From CAZHAX01 sp964530325 (GTDB lineage Bacteria; Chloroflexota; Anaerolineae; B4-G1): 64,000 bases of DNA. The translations under genes and the position numbers were made by a program. The DNA is taken from contig CAZHAX010000005.1 of NCBI GenBank assembly GCA_964530325.1, positions 1-64,000 of the forward strand, read 5' to 3'. This document shows positions 16,237 through 24,459 of the stretch, piece by piece. The notes under the pieces are model-generated. The model had not been told where the DNA came from, searched no databases, and saw nothing but the letters and a program-made list of their open reading frames with translations. Each line of letters opens with the position of its first letter. Position 1 is the stretch's first letter.

Positions 16237-17469
16237 GTGTCCTCCATCCGGCTGCAGAACGTCAGCAAGATCTATCCGGCGCACCGCCCCGCGGATAAGG
16301 CCTCCTTCGTGCCGGGCGGGCCGGCCAGCCACGCGGATCGAGCTTTCAGCGAGCGAGTAGCCGCCCGGGAGGATCTGAACCCAGCGGCGGGCGGACCGGT
16401 CGCCGCTCTCGACGACGTTACGCTGACCATCGACGATGGCACCACTCTGGCCGTTGTGGGGCCGACCGGGTGCGGTAAGAGCACCCTGCTGCGGGTGGTC
16501 GCCGGCCTCGAGGACGACTTCACCGGCCGGGTCTTCTACGACGATCGGGATGTGACCGGTGTGCCGGTCCGCGACCGGCATATCGGAATGGTTTTCCAGA
16601 GCTACGCTCTCTATCCGCACTTCGAGGGCCAGGGCAACCTGGCCTTCTACTTCAAGGTGCGGCACGCTCCAGACGAGGAGGCGGAGGAGCGCATTCGGGT
16701 CACCGCTGAGGTCATGGGCATTGGCTTCCGCGAGCTCCTTGGCCGAAAGCCCGGCAAGCTCTCTGGAGGGCAGCAGCAGCGCCTGGCCATCGGCCGGGCC
16801 ATCGTCCGCCAGCCCCAGCTCTTCCTGTTCGACGAGCCTCTCTCCAACTTGGACGCGAAGCTCCGCCACGGAACCCGGGCTGAGATCAAGCGCTTGCTGC
16901 ACCGCTTTGGCATCACGGCAATCTACGTCACGCACGACCAGGTGGAAGCGATCGGCCTGGGCGATCGCGTCGCAGTGATGCGAGCTGGACGGATCGAGCA
17001 GGTGGGGACCTATCAGGAACTGCGACAAAACCCTGCGAACGCCTTCGTTGCCGGCTTCTTCGGCAGGCCGCCAATGAACCTCTTCGAAGGTGCGCCGGCG
17101 CCGGACGGCACCTTTCGCATCGGGGAGGCTTCAGTTGCTCTCCCGCAGAAGCTCAGGGCGCAGGGTCTGGGCGGGGAGGCCGTGATCCTGGGCGTGCGGC
17201 CGGAGGCGGCCAGAATGCACCAAGGCGGCGACGAATGCCCCGGCTGCGCAATGATACGGGGCACCGTCGAGGTGATCGAGCCCGACTTCGGGCAGAGGAG
17301 GAAGCTGATTCACGTACGATCAGGACACGAGCTCTTCGTAGTCGCGGCCTCACTTGAGGAGCCGGCGAGCGTCGGCGAGGAAGTGGGGGTGGACCTGCCG
17401 CTGGATCAGATGTACTTCTTCTATGGTGAGGATGGCCGGTCGGTCGCAGCGCCGGGCGGCGAGAGCTAG
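16237..17469 (+). CDS. Sugar-type ABC transporter ATP-binding protein with N-terminal insertion
   Basis: A 410-aa MalK/UgpC-family ATPase. Walker A (GPTGCGKST), Q loop (FQSYALYP), signature (LSGGQQQR), Walker B (FLFDEP), D loop and H loop (THDQVEA) are intact, and a TOBE-like region forms the C terminus. About 40 extra residues (roughly 14-52) separate the first strand (IRLQNVSKIYP) from the strand leading into Walker A; in typical family members this gap is only a few residues. No permease genes are adjacent. The start is GTG at 16237, right at the first conserved strand. It may serve a different set of permeases from the 13609 protein. The nucleotidyltransferase-like gene follows 58 nt downstream and may be cotranscribed. 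Confidence 0.9.
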   Translation: MSSIRLQNVSKIYPAHRPADKASFVPGGPASHADRAFSERVAAREDLNPAAGGPVAALDDVTLTIDDGTTLAVVGPTGCGKSTLLRVVAGLEDDFTGRVFYDDRDVTGVPVRDRHIGMVFQSYALYPHFEGQGNLAFYFKVRHAPDEEAEERIRVTAEVMGIGFRELLGRKPGKLSGGQQQRLAIGRAIVRQPQLFLFDEPLSNLDAKLRHGTRAEIKRLLHRFGITAIYVTHDQVEAIGLGDRVAVMRAGRIEQVGTYQELRQNPANAFVAGFFGRPPMNLFEGAPAPDGTFRIGEASVALPQKLRAQGLGGEAVILGVRPEAARMHQGGDECPGCAMIRGTVEVIEPDFGQRRKLIHVRSGHELFVVAASLEEPASVGEEVGVDLPLDQMYFFYGEDGRSVAAPGGES

Positions 17470-17527
17470 GAGCCCATCCGGCAGGGCCGGGGCCGTAGAC
17501 CGGCCCACTTGGCTACGGAGGAATACG

Positions 17528-18904
17528 ATGGCGAAGAAGAAGCAAGCCGAGAGCGAGATCGAGCAGGAACAGGATGTTGCCGCGCAGAAGCGAAAGAAGG
17601 CCGACGAAGAGGTCGAGGAGATAATCAAGACCGCCGGCGCTCTGGGCGTAGAGGTCGACGAGACGGACGTCGCCCAATGGCTCACGGCGATGGCCGCCTC
17701 CGGTGCGATGGACTGGGAGATGGACGAAAGCTCCGGCATCTATGGCCACGAGATCACACTTCTCGATTTCGACAAAGGCACGCTGGAACGGTATCGCCGC
17801 ATCGCCGATACTGTGCAGCTGCCGGATCTCCCCAACATCGAGACCGCTGTCAGCCTGGCCGGCAGCGCTGCGCAGGGTGTGATCCAGCGCTATCCGGGCG
17901 ACGCCGACTACTTCGAGCGGGTCAACATCAAGGCGGACACGCGGGAAGAGGCCTGCCGTATGCTGGCCAAGCTGATGCGCGACAAGGCGCTGGACAAGTA
18001 CGAGGGCCCGGGCTATCAGCTCATCGAGATCAAGTTCGGCACCTGGAAATCGGACGTGGTCAAGGCCGGCAAGCCAATCAAGGCCGGCTCGCCCATCTCC
18101 TGGGACGCGGACGAGGTTAAGGAGGGCAAGATGTCCGTCTTCCGCGCCACCGGCGAGCCTTGGGAGGTGGAGTGGGAGTACGGCTGCCTCGACCCAGGCT
18201 GGTGCAAGATGGATTGGGTGATCAGCGAGCCCGAGCTGGGACGCGTGGTCAACGCCAGCAACATGCTGGACGTGACGTGGGAGGCACCGGATGGCTCGAT
18301 AACCCCGCTCGACGGGTTCATCGACCCCTACTTCCAGGAGGTCTACCTGGAGGCTGAGTCCGTACCGCTGTTCACAAAACTGTCGCAGCAGGTCTCGCCC
18401 CAGGCCCTGGACGAGTACGTGCGCCAGATCACCGGCGAGGTCTACAAGTACACGCACAAGCACGTCAACTACGGCAAAGCGGCCAAGCGCATGTACAACG
18501 TCTTCCGGCTGACCGGCCGCCACCAGGCAGCGGCGCTGATCCGCGAGCTGTTCGACGAGCCGGCCGCGCTGCTCTACCAGGTCTGGTCGCTGCTCGATAC
18601 CATCGACGACGCCGCCCAGAGCGAATCGTCGATCGACCGGGAGACACTGGTCCGGCAGACGGACAGCTTGATACGGGACGTGTTGGATACTACCGAGGGG
18701 CCACAGGAGACAGAGGTGGTGATGGCCCTGATCAAGCTCCGGGACGACATCACTGGCCGGGTCGACCTGGGAGAGGAGTGGGCCCCGCTAATCGCCGACT
18801 CGCGGGCGACGGTGGAAGGGCTGGTGAACGATTTCTTCAAGGAGAAGTTGCTGGGTATTCCGGACGTACGCGAGTTCCTCGATTCGATCGAGGCCATGCC
18901 GTGA
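17528..18904 (+). CDS. Conserved protein with nucleotidyltransferase-like signature
   Basis: A 458-aa soluble protein that I cannot assign to a named family. The first 35 residues are a charged helix. Residues 106-130 contain L-A-G112-S113-A-A-Q-G and then G-D125-A-D127-Y, matching the G-S-x(9-13)-D-x-D pattern of the DNA polymerase beta nucleotidyltransferase superfamily, where the two acids bind metal. A later YQLIEIKFG strand (about 163-170) could supply the third acidic position. The C-terminal 200 residues look helical. The start is ATG with CGGAGG upstream. The gene follows the second ABC ATPase by 58 nt. Function is unknown; the enzymatic call rests on one motif. Confidence 0.75.
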   Translation: MAKKKQAESEIEQEQDVAAQKRKKADEEVEEIIKTAGALGVEVDETDVAQWLTAMAASGAMDWEMDESSGIYGHEITLLDFDKGTLERYRRIADTVQLPDLPNIETAVSLAGSAAQGVIQRYPGDADYFERVNIKADTREEACRMLAKLMRDKALDKYEGPGYQLIEIKFGTWKSDVVKAGKPIKAGSPISWDADEVKEGKMSVFRATGEPWEVEWEYGCLDPGWCKMDWVISEPELGRVVNASNMLDVTWEAPDGSITPLDGFIDPYFQEVYLEAESVPLFTKLSQQVSPQALDEYVRQITGEVYKYTHKHVNYGKAAKRMYNVFRLTGRHQAAALIRELFDEPAALLYQVWSLLDTIDDAAQSESSIDRETLVRQTDSLIRDVLDTTEGPQETEVVMALIKLRDDITGRVDLGEEWAPLIADSRATVEGLVNDFFKEKLLGIPDVREFLDSIEAMP

Positions 18905-18989
18905 GGGTGAACACAGCCCCTGGCTTCGGCGGGGGCCACTCTGCCGGCGCCACTGATCGTCAAGCGGGGGAACCAGGGGCAGGATTCCG

Positions 18990-19895
18990 GTGCGCGTCAT
19001 CATCACCGGTGGCACCGGTCTGATCGGCCGGTCGCTGGCGGCCGATCTGGCCGCGGACGGACACAGCGTCATCGTTCTCAGTCGCAGTCCCGAACGGGCG
19101 CAGCCGCCGGAAGGCGTCACCGTCGCCGCTTGGGATGCACGCTCGGCGGACGGTTGGGGCTACCTGGTGGAGGGCTCCGATGGCATAGTGAACCTGGCCG
19201 GCGAGTCCCTCCTGGGGTACTGGACCGGGGCGAAGAAGCGCCGCATACTCCGGAGCCGCCTGGACTCGGCGGCGGCCGTTGTGGAGGCGGTCGAGGCCGC
19301 CAGGGCGAAGCCGCGGGTTCTGATCCAGGCCTCCGCCACGGGCTATTATGGCCCTCGCGGCTCGGAGATCGTGCGTGAGGATACTCCTCCAGGCACGGGT
19401 TTCCTGGCCGGGATAGCCGTCGAGTGGGAGGCTTCGACCGCGCCCGTCGAACCGATGGGCGTGCGCAGAGTGATCATCCGAACCGGGACGGTGCTCTCGA
19501 CGGAGGGTGGCGGCCTGCCGCTGCTGATGCTCCCTTTCCGGTTCTTCGTGGGCGGGCCGCTCGGCGGGGGGCAGCAGTGGATGCCCTGGATTCACGTGAC
19601 GGACGAGGTCCGGGCGATACGTTTCCTGCTGCTGGACAACGGGGCGAGCGGGCCGTTCAACGTGGCGGCGCCGAATCCGCTGACCAACGCCGAGTTCGCC
19701 CGGGACTTGGGGCGCGCCGCGGGCCGGCCATCACTCCTGCCCGTTCCGGCTTTCGCACTCCGTCTGGTCCTGGGTGAGATGAGCAGCGTCGTTCTCAATG
19801 GGCAAAGAGCGGTGCCCGGTCGCCTGCTGGAACAGGGCTTCGCCTTCCGCTTCCCGCGGGCGGCCGGGGCGCTGGAGGACCTGCTGGATCGATGA
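18990..19895 (+). CDS. TIGR01777-family NAD(P)-dependent epimerase/dehydratase
   Basis: A 301-aa extended SDR protein. The N terminus has the Rossmann motif TGGTGLIGRSLAADL. The active-site region includes the SATGYYG motif typical of this subfamily (E. coli YfcH relatives), and WIHVTDEV follows. The C-terminal 45 residues match the DUF1731 tail. The substrate is unknown. Such genes often sit beside photolyase and YbgA genes in light-inducible clusters, and here a photolyase remnant lies 390 bp downstream. The GTG start lies just after CAGGGGCAGG, and that ribosome site can pair with an upstream GCCCCTGG at 18916. Confidence 0.9.
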   Translation: MRVIITGGTGLIGRSLAADLAADGHSVIVLSRSPERAQPPEGVTVAAWDARSADGWGYLVEGSDGIVNLAGESLLGYWTGAKKRRILRSRLDSAAAVVEAVEAARAKPRVLIQASATGYYGPRGSEIVREDTPPGTGFLAGIAVEWEASTAPVEPMGVRRVIIRTGTVLSTEGGGLPLLMLPFRFFVGGPLGGGQQWMPWIHVTDEVRAIRFLLLDNGASGPFNVAAPNPLTNAEFARDLGRAAGRPSLLPVPAFALRLVLGEMSSVVLNGQRAVPGRLLEQGFAFRFPRAAGALEDLLDR

Positions 19896-19911
19896 TATGG
19901 GGAGGGTAGCC

Positions 19912-20268
19912 ATGAGTTGGGTCAAAGCACTTAGTGCGAGAGGACTAGGAGACAGCGAGCGAAAGGTAGTGCAGGTAGGCGGTCAGAAGATACTGCTTGT
20001 CAACTTGAAGGGGAAGGTCTACGCCGTCGACAGCACCTGCCCTCACATGGGAGCGAGTCTGGCCCGCGGCGAAGTGAGCGACGACGGGCTGATCACCTGC
20101 CCCTGGCACGGCAGTTCGTTCCGGCTCGAGAGCGGCGAGGTCCAGAGCTGGACCCCCCGGCCGCCGCTGGTGGGACGTCTCCTCGGGCTGCTGCGCAAGA
20201 AGAAGCAGCTGAGGGTCTACCCCGCCAAGGTGGAGGGCGGCAGCGTCTGGGTCGACGTGGAGCAGTAG
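19912..20268 (+). CDS. Rieske [2Fe-2S] ferredoxin-like protein
   Basis: A 118-aa single-domain Rieske protein. The cluster ligands are C43-P-H45 and C63-P-W-H66, the two CxH and CxxH boxes, each followed by the usual Gly. There is no signal peptide or membrane segment, so it is a soluble cytoplasmic electron carrier or the ferredoxin component of an oxygenase. It resembles NirD/CarAc-type proteins. It follows the epimerase by 16 nt with a GGGGAGGG ribosome site and is likely cotranscribed with it. A partner oxygenase is not encoded nearby, so the electron acceptor is unknown. Confidence 0.92.
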   Translation: MSWVKALSARGLGDSERKVVQVGGQKILLVNLKGKVYAVDSTCPHMGASLARGEVSDDGLITCPWHGSSFRLESGEVQSWTPRPPLVGRLLGLLRKKKQLRVYPAKVEGGSVWVDVEQ

Positions 20269-20280
20269 GGCGGCTCGGGC

Positions 20281-20606
20281 TTGGCAGTGGCGCTGTGGTG
20301 GGGACGACGGGAGCCGCGCCTGTTCGGTGACGCGGGTCTGAACGCGGCCCTCAAGGAGGCAGGCCACGTAGTAGCCCTGCTCGTGCTGCCGGCACCGGAT
20401 GCGGAGAGCGTGCCCGCGGCCCAGGCACGGAGGGACTTCCTGCTGGGCTGCGTCCGTTCCCCCGATTCCGGCCTGCGGGGCCGGGCAGCCTCCTGCGTGC
20501 TGGCGGCTGTTTGATCGGCCGGGACTATCCAGCGCCGATCGTCGACCATACCTGGGTCCGGGAGCGGCCCCTCGCTGCGTTTGCCCAGGCAAGAGCGAAA
20601 GCGTGA
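20281..20606 (+). pseudogene. Remnant of a DNA photolyase
   Basis: Only the two ends of a class I photolyase remain. Residues translated from 20281 (TTG start) give ALWWGRREPRL, then DAGLNAALKEAG, then ARRDFLLGCV, matching the photolyase N terminus (xWFRRDLRLxDNxAL...R..FL). This frame stops at 20514. In the next frame 20514-20606 encodes IGRDYPAPIVDHTWVRERPL, the classic photolyase C terminus (YPxPIVDHxxxRxRxL). The roughly 350 residues between, including the FAD site, are missing, so the product cannot repair DNA. The setting among a TIGR01777 epimerase, a YbgA relative and carotenoid genes supports the identification. Confidence 0.8.
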
Positions 20607-20708
20607 TGGTCCGACCGAGCCCTGCCGGCAACCAGGAGGCAGGAGCCCTCGCATAGAGGCTGGTATAGGCGCCCCGTTCCAAGAGCGCCAGTTAGGAGCT
20701 GTTGCCGT

Positions 20709-21266
20709 ATGTCATCTGCCGGAGAAGAGATAGAGACCTTCGTCTCGGTAGACGTGGAGACGGCCGGGCCGAATCCGGGCCGGTACTCGCTCCTCTCGAT
20801 CGGCGCCTGCCTGGTGGCCGATCCAGAGCGCGCCTTCTACGTTGAGCTGCAGCCGCTGAACGACAAGGCGACGGAGTCGGCGCTGACCGTCAGCCAGTTC
20901 TCGCTGCAGGAGCTGGCGCATACCGGCCTGCCCCCGGCCGAAGCCATGCAGCGGTTTGCCGATTGGCTGGCGGAAGAGATCCCAGCCGGCCGCCAGCCGG
21001 TTTTCGTCGCCTTCAATGCCCCGTTCGACTGGATGTTCGTCTGCGACTACTTCCATCGCTTCCTGGGCCACAATCCGTTCGGCCACGCGGCCCTGGACCT
21101 GAAAGCGCTGTATATGGGCGTAGCCGGCGTCCCCTGGTCGGAGACGACGATGCGCTACGTGGGCGCCCGCTACCTGGACGGCAGAGAGCTGACGCACAAT
21201 GCCTTGCAGGATGCGCAGGACCAGGCGGAGCTGCTGTGCGGGATGCTCGGCGATCGGAAGCCCTGA
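20709..21266 (+). CDS. DEDDh-family 3'-5' exonuclease
   Basis: A 185-aa exonuclease of the RNase T/DnaQ superfamily. All acidic metal ligands and the general base are seen: D15-V-E17, D107 in FNAPFDW, and H163 with D168 in HNALQDA, the DEDDh form. It lacks other domains. Likely substrates are RNA 3' ends or single-stranded DNA ends; the exact role cannot be set from sequence. An AGGAG lies about 11 nt before the ATG. It sits between the photolyase remnant and the staygreen gene, so a DNA-repair role is possible. Confidence 0.9.
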   Translation: MSSAGEEIETFVSVDVETAGPNPGRYSLLSIGACLVADPERAFYVELQPLNDKATESALTVSQFSLQELAHTGLPPAEAMQRFADWLAEEIPAGRQPVFVAFNAPFDWMFVCDYFHRFLGHNPFGHAALDLKALYMGVAGVPWSETTMRYVGARYLDGRELTHNALQDAQDQAELLCGMLGDRKP

Positions 21267-21317
21267 GTATTCAGACCCTCCCTCAGAAGCGCGCGGCAGA
21301 GGAGCGGGAGAAAGCCT

Positions 21318-21809
21318 GTGAGTCACCTCAAGGTGCAGAGACTGCACACCGTGTTCAAGGGGACTGAGCAGGAGGGTCCCGTCGTGCCTCGCTGCTACAC
21401 ACTGACCCACTCAGACCGGACAGGGCAGTTCTCTCTGACGATAGCAGCCTCTTTCGACCAGCAGCAGATCTCCGGCCTCTACACCCGCCTGATGCGGGAC
21501 GAGGTTCTCGCTGAGTGGCGGGTCCGGGCGGGTTGCCCTGAGCTGCATGTTCACCTTCACGTGAGCGGTGGTCTGGTCATCGGCACGGCGGGCTGGCGCG
21601 ATGCGATCTTCAGGCGCCACCTACCGCTCGTTCTGGAGACCCTCCGGTATGGTGATCGGCGGCTCTTCGAGACGCATCCCGATCTGGACAGCGCGCCCAT
21701 CAGCGTCCACTTCCACGCCGGAGGCTCCAGGTACGACCGGGTAGAGAAACACGGGCGGCCGTCTGACTACAGAATCCCCGAGGAAGAGGACATGTCCTGG
21801 TGCTCTTGA
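21318..21809 (+). CDS. Staygreen (SGR) homolog, putative magnesium dechelatase
   Basis: A 163-aa protein covering the whole staygreen domain. Conserved pieces include PRCYTLTHSDRTG, the GLYTRLMRDEVLAEW block, HVHLHVSGGLVIG with WRDAIFRR, LRYGDRRLF, and APISVHFHA near the C terminus. In plants SGR removes Mg from chlorophyll a. Homologs in non-photosynthetic bacteria, including Anaerolineae, are known, and as I recall at least one has Mg-dechelating activity. There is no transit peptide and no chlorophyll synthesis gene in the window. The start is GTG with GGGAG upstream. The -35 box of the crtI promoter overlaps its stop codon. Confidence 0.9.
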   Translation: MSHLKVQRLHTVFKGTEQEGPVVPRCYTLTHSDRTGQFSLTIAASFDQQQISGLYTRLMRDEVLAEWRVRAGCPELHVHLHVSGGLVIGTAGWRDAIFRRHLPLVLETLRYGDRRLFETHPDLDSAPISVHFHAGGSRYDRVEKHGRPSDYRIPEEEDMSWCS

Positions 21810-21834
21810 CACGCCGCGCACACTGTGGCAGAAT
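21806..21834 (+). promoter_or_regulatory. Promoter of the carotenoid operon
   Basis: TTGACA (21806-21811) overlaps the stop codon of the staygreen gene; after 17 bp comes CAGAAT (21829-21834). Transcription near 21841 gives a leader of about 57 nt before crtI. The -10 is imperfect, as is common for regulated promoters. Confidence 0.65.
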
Positions 21835-21897
21835 AGTAGGGTAGCACAACAGTCAACAAGGGGTTCTCTTGCGCACCCTCGACATGGAGGCGGGACC

Positions 21898-23376
21898 ATG
21901 CCATCTGTGCTGGTGATCGGGGCGGGGGTTGGCGGCGTAGCAACAGCTGGCCGTCTGGCGCGCAGCGGCTACGAAGTGACAGTTGTCGAGAAGCGCGCCG
22001 AGCCGGGCGGCCGCTGCAACAAGATCGTCCGCGACGGCCATCGTTTCGACGTGGGCCCCAGCCTCTTGCTCATGCCGGAGGTGTTCTCCGAGACGTACGC
22101 GGCGCTGGGGGAGCGTATGGAGGATCATCTCGACCTTCGCCGCGTAGACCCTACCTACCGCGTGCGCTTCGATGACGGCCTGGAGCTGGTGCTCACGGCG
22201 GACATCAACCGCATGCAGGCGCAGTTGGAGGAGATCGAGCCCGGCGCGTTCACCGGTTTCCTGGAGAACCTGCTCGAAGGCCACAAGCACTACAGGATGT
22301 CTCTCGAGCGCTTTGTCGGCCGCAACTTCTACAACCTGCTCCAGTACTTCAGCCTGCGCAACCTACCTCTGCTCTTCCAGCTCAAGGCGCTGGTGAAGCA
22401 CTATGACAGCATCAGCCGCCGCTTCGACGATCCCCGCCTCAGGGCGGCCTTCACCTTCCAGAACATGTACCTGGGCCTGAGCCCCTACGAGGCTCCGGCG
22501 ACCTATTCGCTGCTCCAGTACACCGAACTGGCTGATGGCGTCTGGTTCCCGATGGGGGGGATGTATCGCATCGTTGAGTCGCTCGTAGCGATAGCCGAGT
22601 CACACGGGGCGAAGTTCGTGTACGAATCACCGGTGGCCCGGATCGATCTCGAAGGCAGCCGGGCCACCGGCGTCGTTCTCGAGGACGGTGGGCGCATAGG
22701 GGCGGATATCGTCGTGGCTAATGCGGACCTTCCCTACGTCTACGAGAGGCTGCTTCCAGACACGGCGCAGGCGGAAAGGCTACGGCGGAAGAACTATACC
22801 TGCTCCACGCTGATGTTCTACTGGGCAACTGACGTCTCCTACCCGCTGTTGGAGCACCACAACGTCTGGCTGCGCGGCGACTACCGGGCCAGCTTCGACC
22901 GCATTTTCAGGGATCACACCTTACCGGAATCGCCCAGCTTCTATATCCACGTCCCCAATCGAACCGACCCTGCCGCGGCGCCCGCGGGCTGTGACGATCT
23001 GATGGTGCTTGTACCCGTCGGCCACCTGGAAGAGGGTGTTGAGCAGAATTGGGACGCTCTGCAGGCCCGCGCCCGCAAGTCTGTGCTGGAGAAGCTCGGC
23101 CAGATGGGCATGCGCAATCTCGATCAGCACATCAAGTTCGAGGTGGCCTACACGCCGCTCGACTGGAAGGAGATGTTCAACCTGGCGAAGGGCGCTGCCT
23201 TCGGGCTGGGGCACGGCTTTTTCCAGGTCGGCTACCTCAGGCCCCAGAACCGCCATCGCCGCTACCGGAACCTCTACTTCTCGGGTGCCAGCACGCATCC
23301 TGGTACGGGCGTGCCCATAGTGCTGTTGAGCGCGCGCCTGGTCTCGGAGAGGATTGCCAGAGAGCAAGGGCTCTAG
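21898..23376 (+). CDS. crtI: Phytoene desaturase
   Basis: A 492-aa FAD enzyme that introduces double bonds into 15-cis-phytoene, normally giving lycopene. The N terminus is the FAD-binding fold GAGVGGVATAGRL with VVEKRAEPGGRC. The C terminus has the CrtI-type LYFSGASTHPGTGVPIVLLSARL, where FAD is also bound. Length matches the family. It is the first gene of the carotenoid operon with its own promoter at 21806-21834, ATG preceded by GGAGG. crtB follows 34 nt later. The number of desaturations cannot be told from sequence. Confidence 0.96.
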   Translation: MPSVLVIGAGVGGVATAGRLARSGYEVTVVEKRAEPGGRCNKIVRDGHRFDVGPSLLLMPEVFSETYAALGERMEDHLDLRRVDPTYRVRFDDGLELVLTADINRMQAQLEEIEPGAFTGFLENLLEGHKHYRMSLERFVGRNFYNLLQYFSLRNLPLLFQLKALVKHYDSISRRFDDPRLRAAFTFQNMYLGLSPYEAPATYSLLQYTELADGVWFPMGGMYRIVESLVAIAESHGAKFVYESPVARIDLEGSRATGVVLEDGGRIGADIVVANADLPYVYERLLPDTAQAERLRRKNYTCSTLMFYWATDVSYPLLEHHNVWLRGDYRASFDRIFRDHTLPESPSFYIHVPNRTDPAAAPAGCDDLMVLVPVGHLEEGVEQNWDALQARARKSVLEKLGQMGMRNLDQHIKFEVAYTPLDWKEMFNLAKGAAFGLGHGFFQVGYLRPQNRHRRYRNLYFSGASTHPGTGVPIVLLSARLVSERIAREQGL

Positions 23377-23410
23377 TCGAGAGGTACCTCGCGCCAGCTC
23401 GGAGCGCCGC

Positions 23411-24397
23411 ATGGACATCGAAACGTACAGCTGGGAAGAAAAGCTCCTCAGCCGGGCCTATGAACCCCTGTGCGCCGGAGCCTCTGTCCACACCGGTGAC
23501 ACCGGGTCGGCGGCCGACGAGAGCCTGCTGCTGGAGCGTGCCCTCGCGCACTGTGCAGCGGTCACCAAGGAGCACAGCCGCACCTTCCACCTGGCCTCTT
23601 CCCTTCTCCCTGCCCAGACCCGCCGGTCTATCCGAGCACTCTACGCCTTCTGCCGCGTCACGGACGACCTGGTGGACCGCGCTAGCGGCGACGCCCGTGA
23701 TGTGCTGAACGCCTGGCGCGGAAAGGTCCTCGGTCCTGTTCCGCCGGAGGACGATCTGGTAGCCTTTGCCTGGTCTCACACCATGGCGCGCCATGCCATT
23801 CCTGTAGAGTATGCCGTGCAGCTCATTGATGGCGTTGCGGAGGACCTGAATCACCAGAGGTATTCCAGCTTTGACGAGCTGGCGGACTACGCGTACAGTG
23901 TCGCCTCCACGGTCGGCCTGATGGCCATGCACATCGTCGGCTTCACCGGGCCGGAGGCGGTTCCCTTTGCGGTCCGCCTGGGTGTCGCTTTGCAGCTGAC
24001 CAACATCCTGAGGGACGTGGGAGAGGATTGGGCTGCCGGGCGGCTCTACCTGCCTCTGGAGGAGCTCGAGTCCTTCGGTCTGGGCGAACAGGACATAGCG
24101 GAACGCCGGGCAGACGATCGCTGGCTGGCCTTCATGCGCTTCCAGATCTCACGAGCCTGCCGTCTCTACGCGGAGGCCCTGCCGGGGATAGCGCACCTGG
24201 CGCCAGATGGGCGTTTCGCTATCGCCGCCGCGGCCGAGCTCTACAGAGCGATCCTGTACGAGATCCGTGAGAGTGACGGCGACGTGTTCCACCGCAGGGT
24301 CTATGTCAAGGGCTGGCAGAAGGCCAGCCTCCTGCCGGGTATCTGGTGGCGATCCCGGACCTTGAGCTACGCGCCGGTCGCTCAGGGGAGCTGCTGA
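23411..24397 (+). CDS. crtB: Phytoene synthase
   Basis: A 328-aa squalene/phytoene synthase that condenses two geranylgeranyl diphosphates to phytoene, the first committed step of carotenoid synthesis. Both Asp-rich substrate motifs are present: D85-D-L-V-D89 and D202-V-G-E-D206, with the signature QLTNILRDVGEDWAAGRLYLP. About 35 extra N-terminal residues precede the domain. The ATG at 23411 with GGAG 6 nt upstream is preferred over longer starts that overlap crtI. It is second in the carotenoid operon. Confidence 0.95.
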   Translation: MDIETYSWEEKLLSRAYEPLCAGASVHTGDTGSAADESLLLERALAHCAAVTKEHSRTFHLASSLLPAQTRRSIRALYAFCRVTDDLVDRASGDARDVLNAWRGKVLGPVPPEDDLVAFAWSHTMARHAIPVEYAVQLIDGVAEDLNHQRYSSFDELADYAYSVASTVGLMAMHIVGFTGPEAVPFAVRLGVALQLTNILRDVGEDWAAGRLYLPLEELESFGLGEQDIAERRADDRWLAFMRFQISRACRLYAEALPGIAHLAPDGRFAIAAAAELYRAILYEIRESDGDVFHRRVYVKGWQKASLLPGIWWRSRTLSYAPVAQGSC

Positions 24398-24459
24398 AGC
24401 GCCAGGAGGCCCGCAGAACCGCTACGCTGGATCAACGAACGGCAAGGGCTGTGTGACTC

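Noticed and set aside
21548..21570. CTTCACGTGAGC, and TTCACGTGAC near 19590, as parS sites
   Set aside because: They match only the central TTCACGTGA of the parS consensus, lie inside genes far from parAB, and lack the full palindrome.
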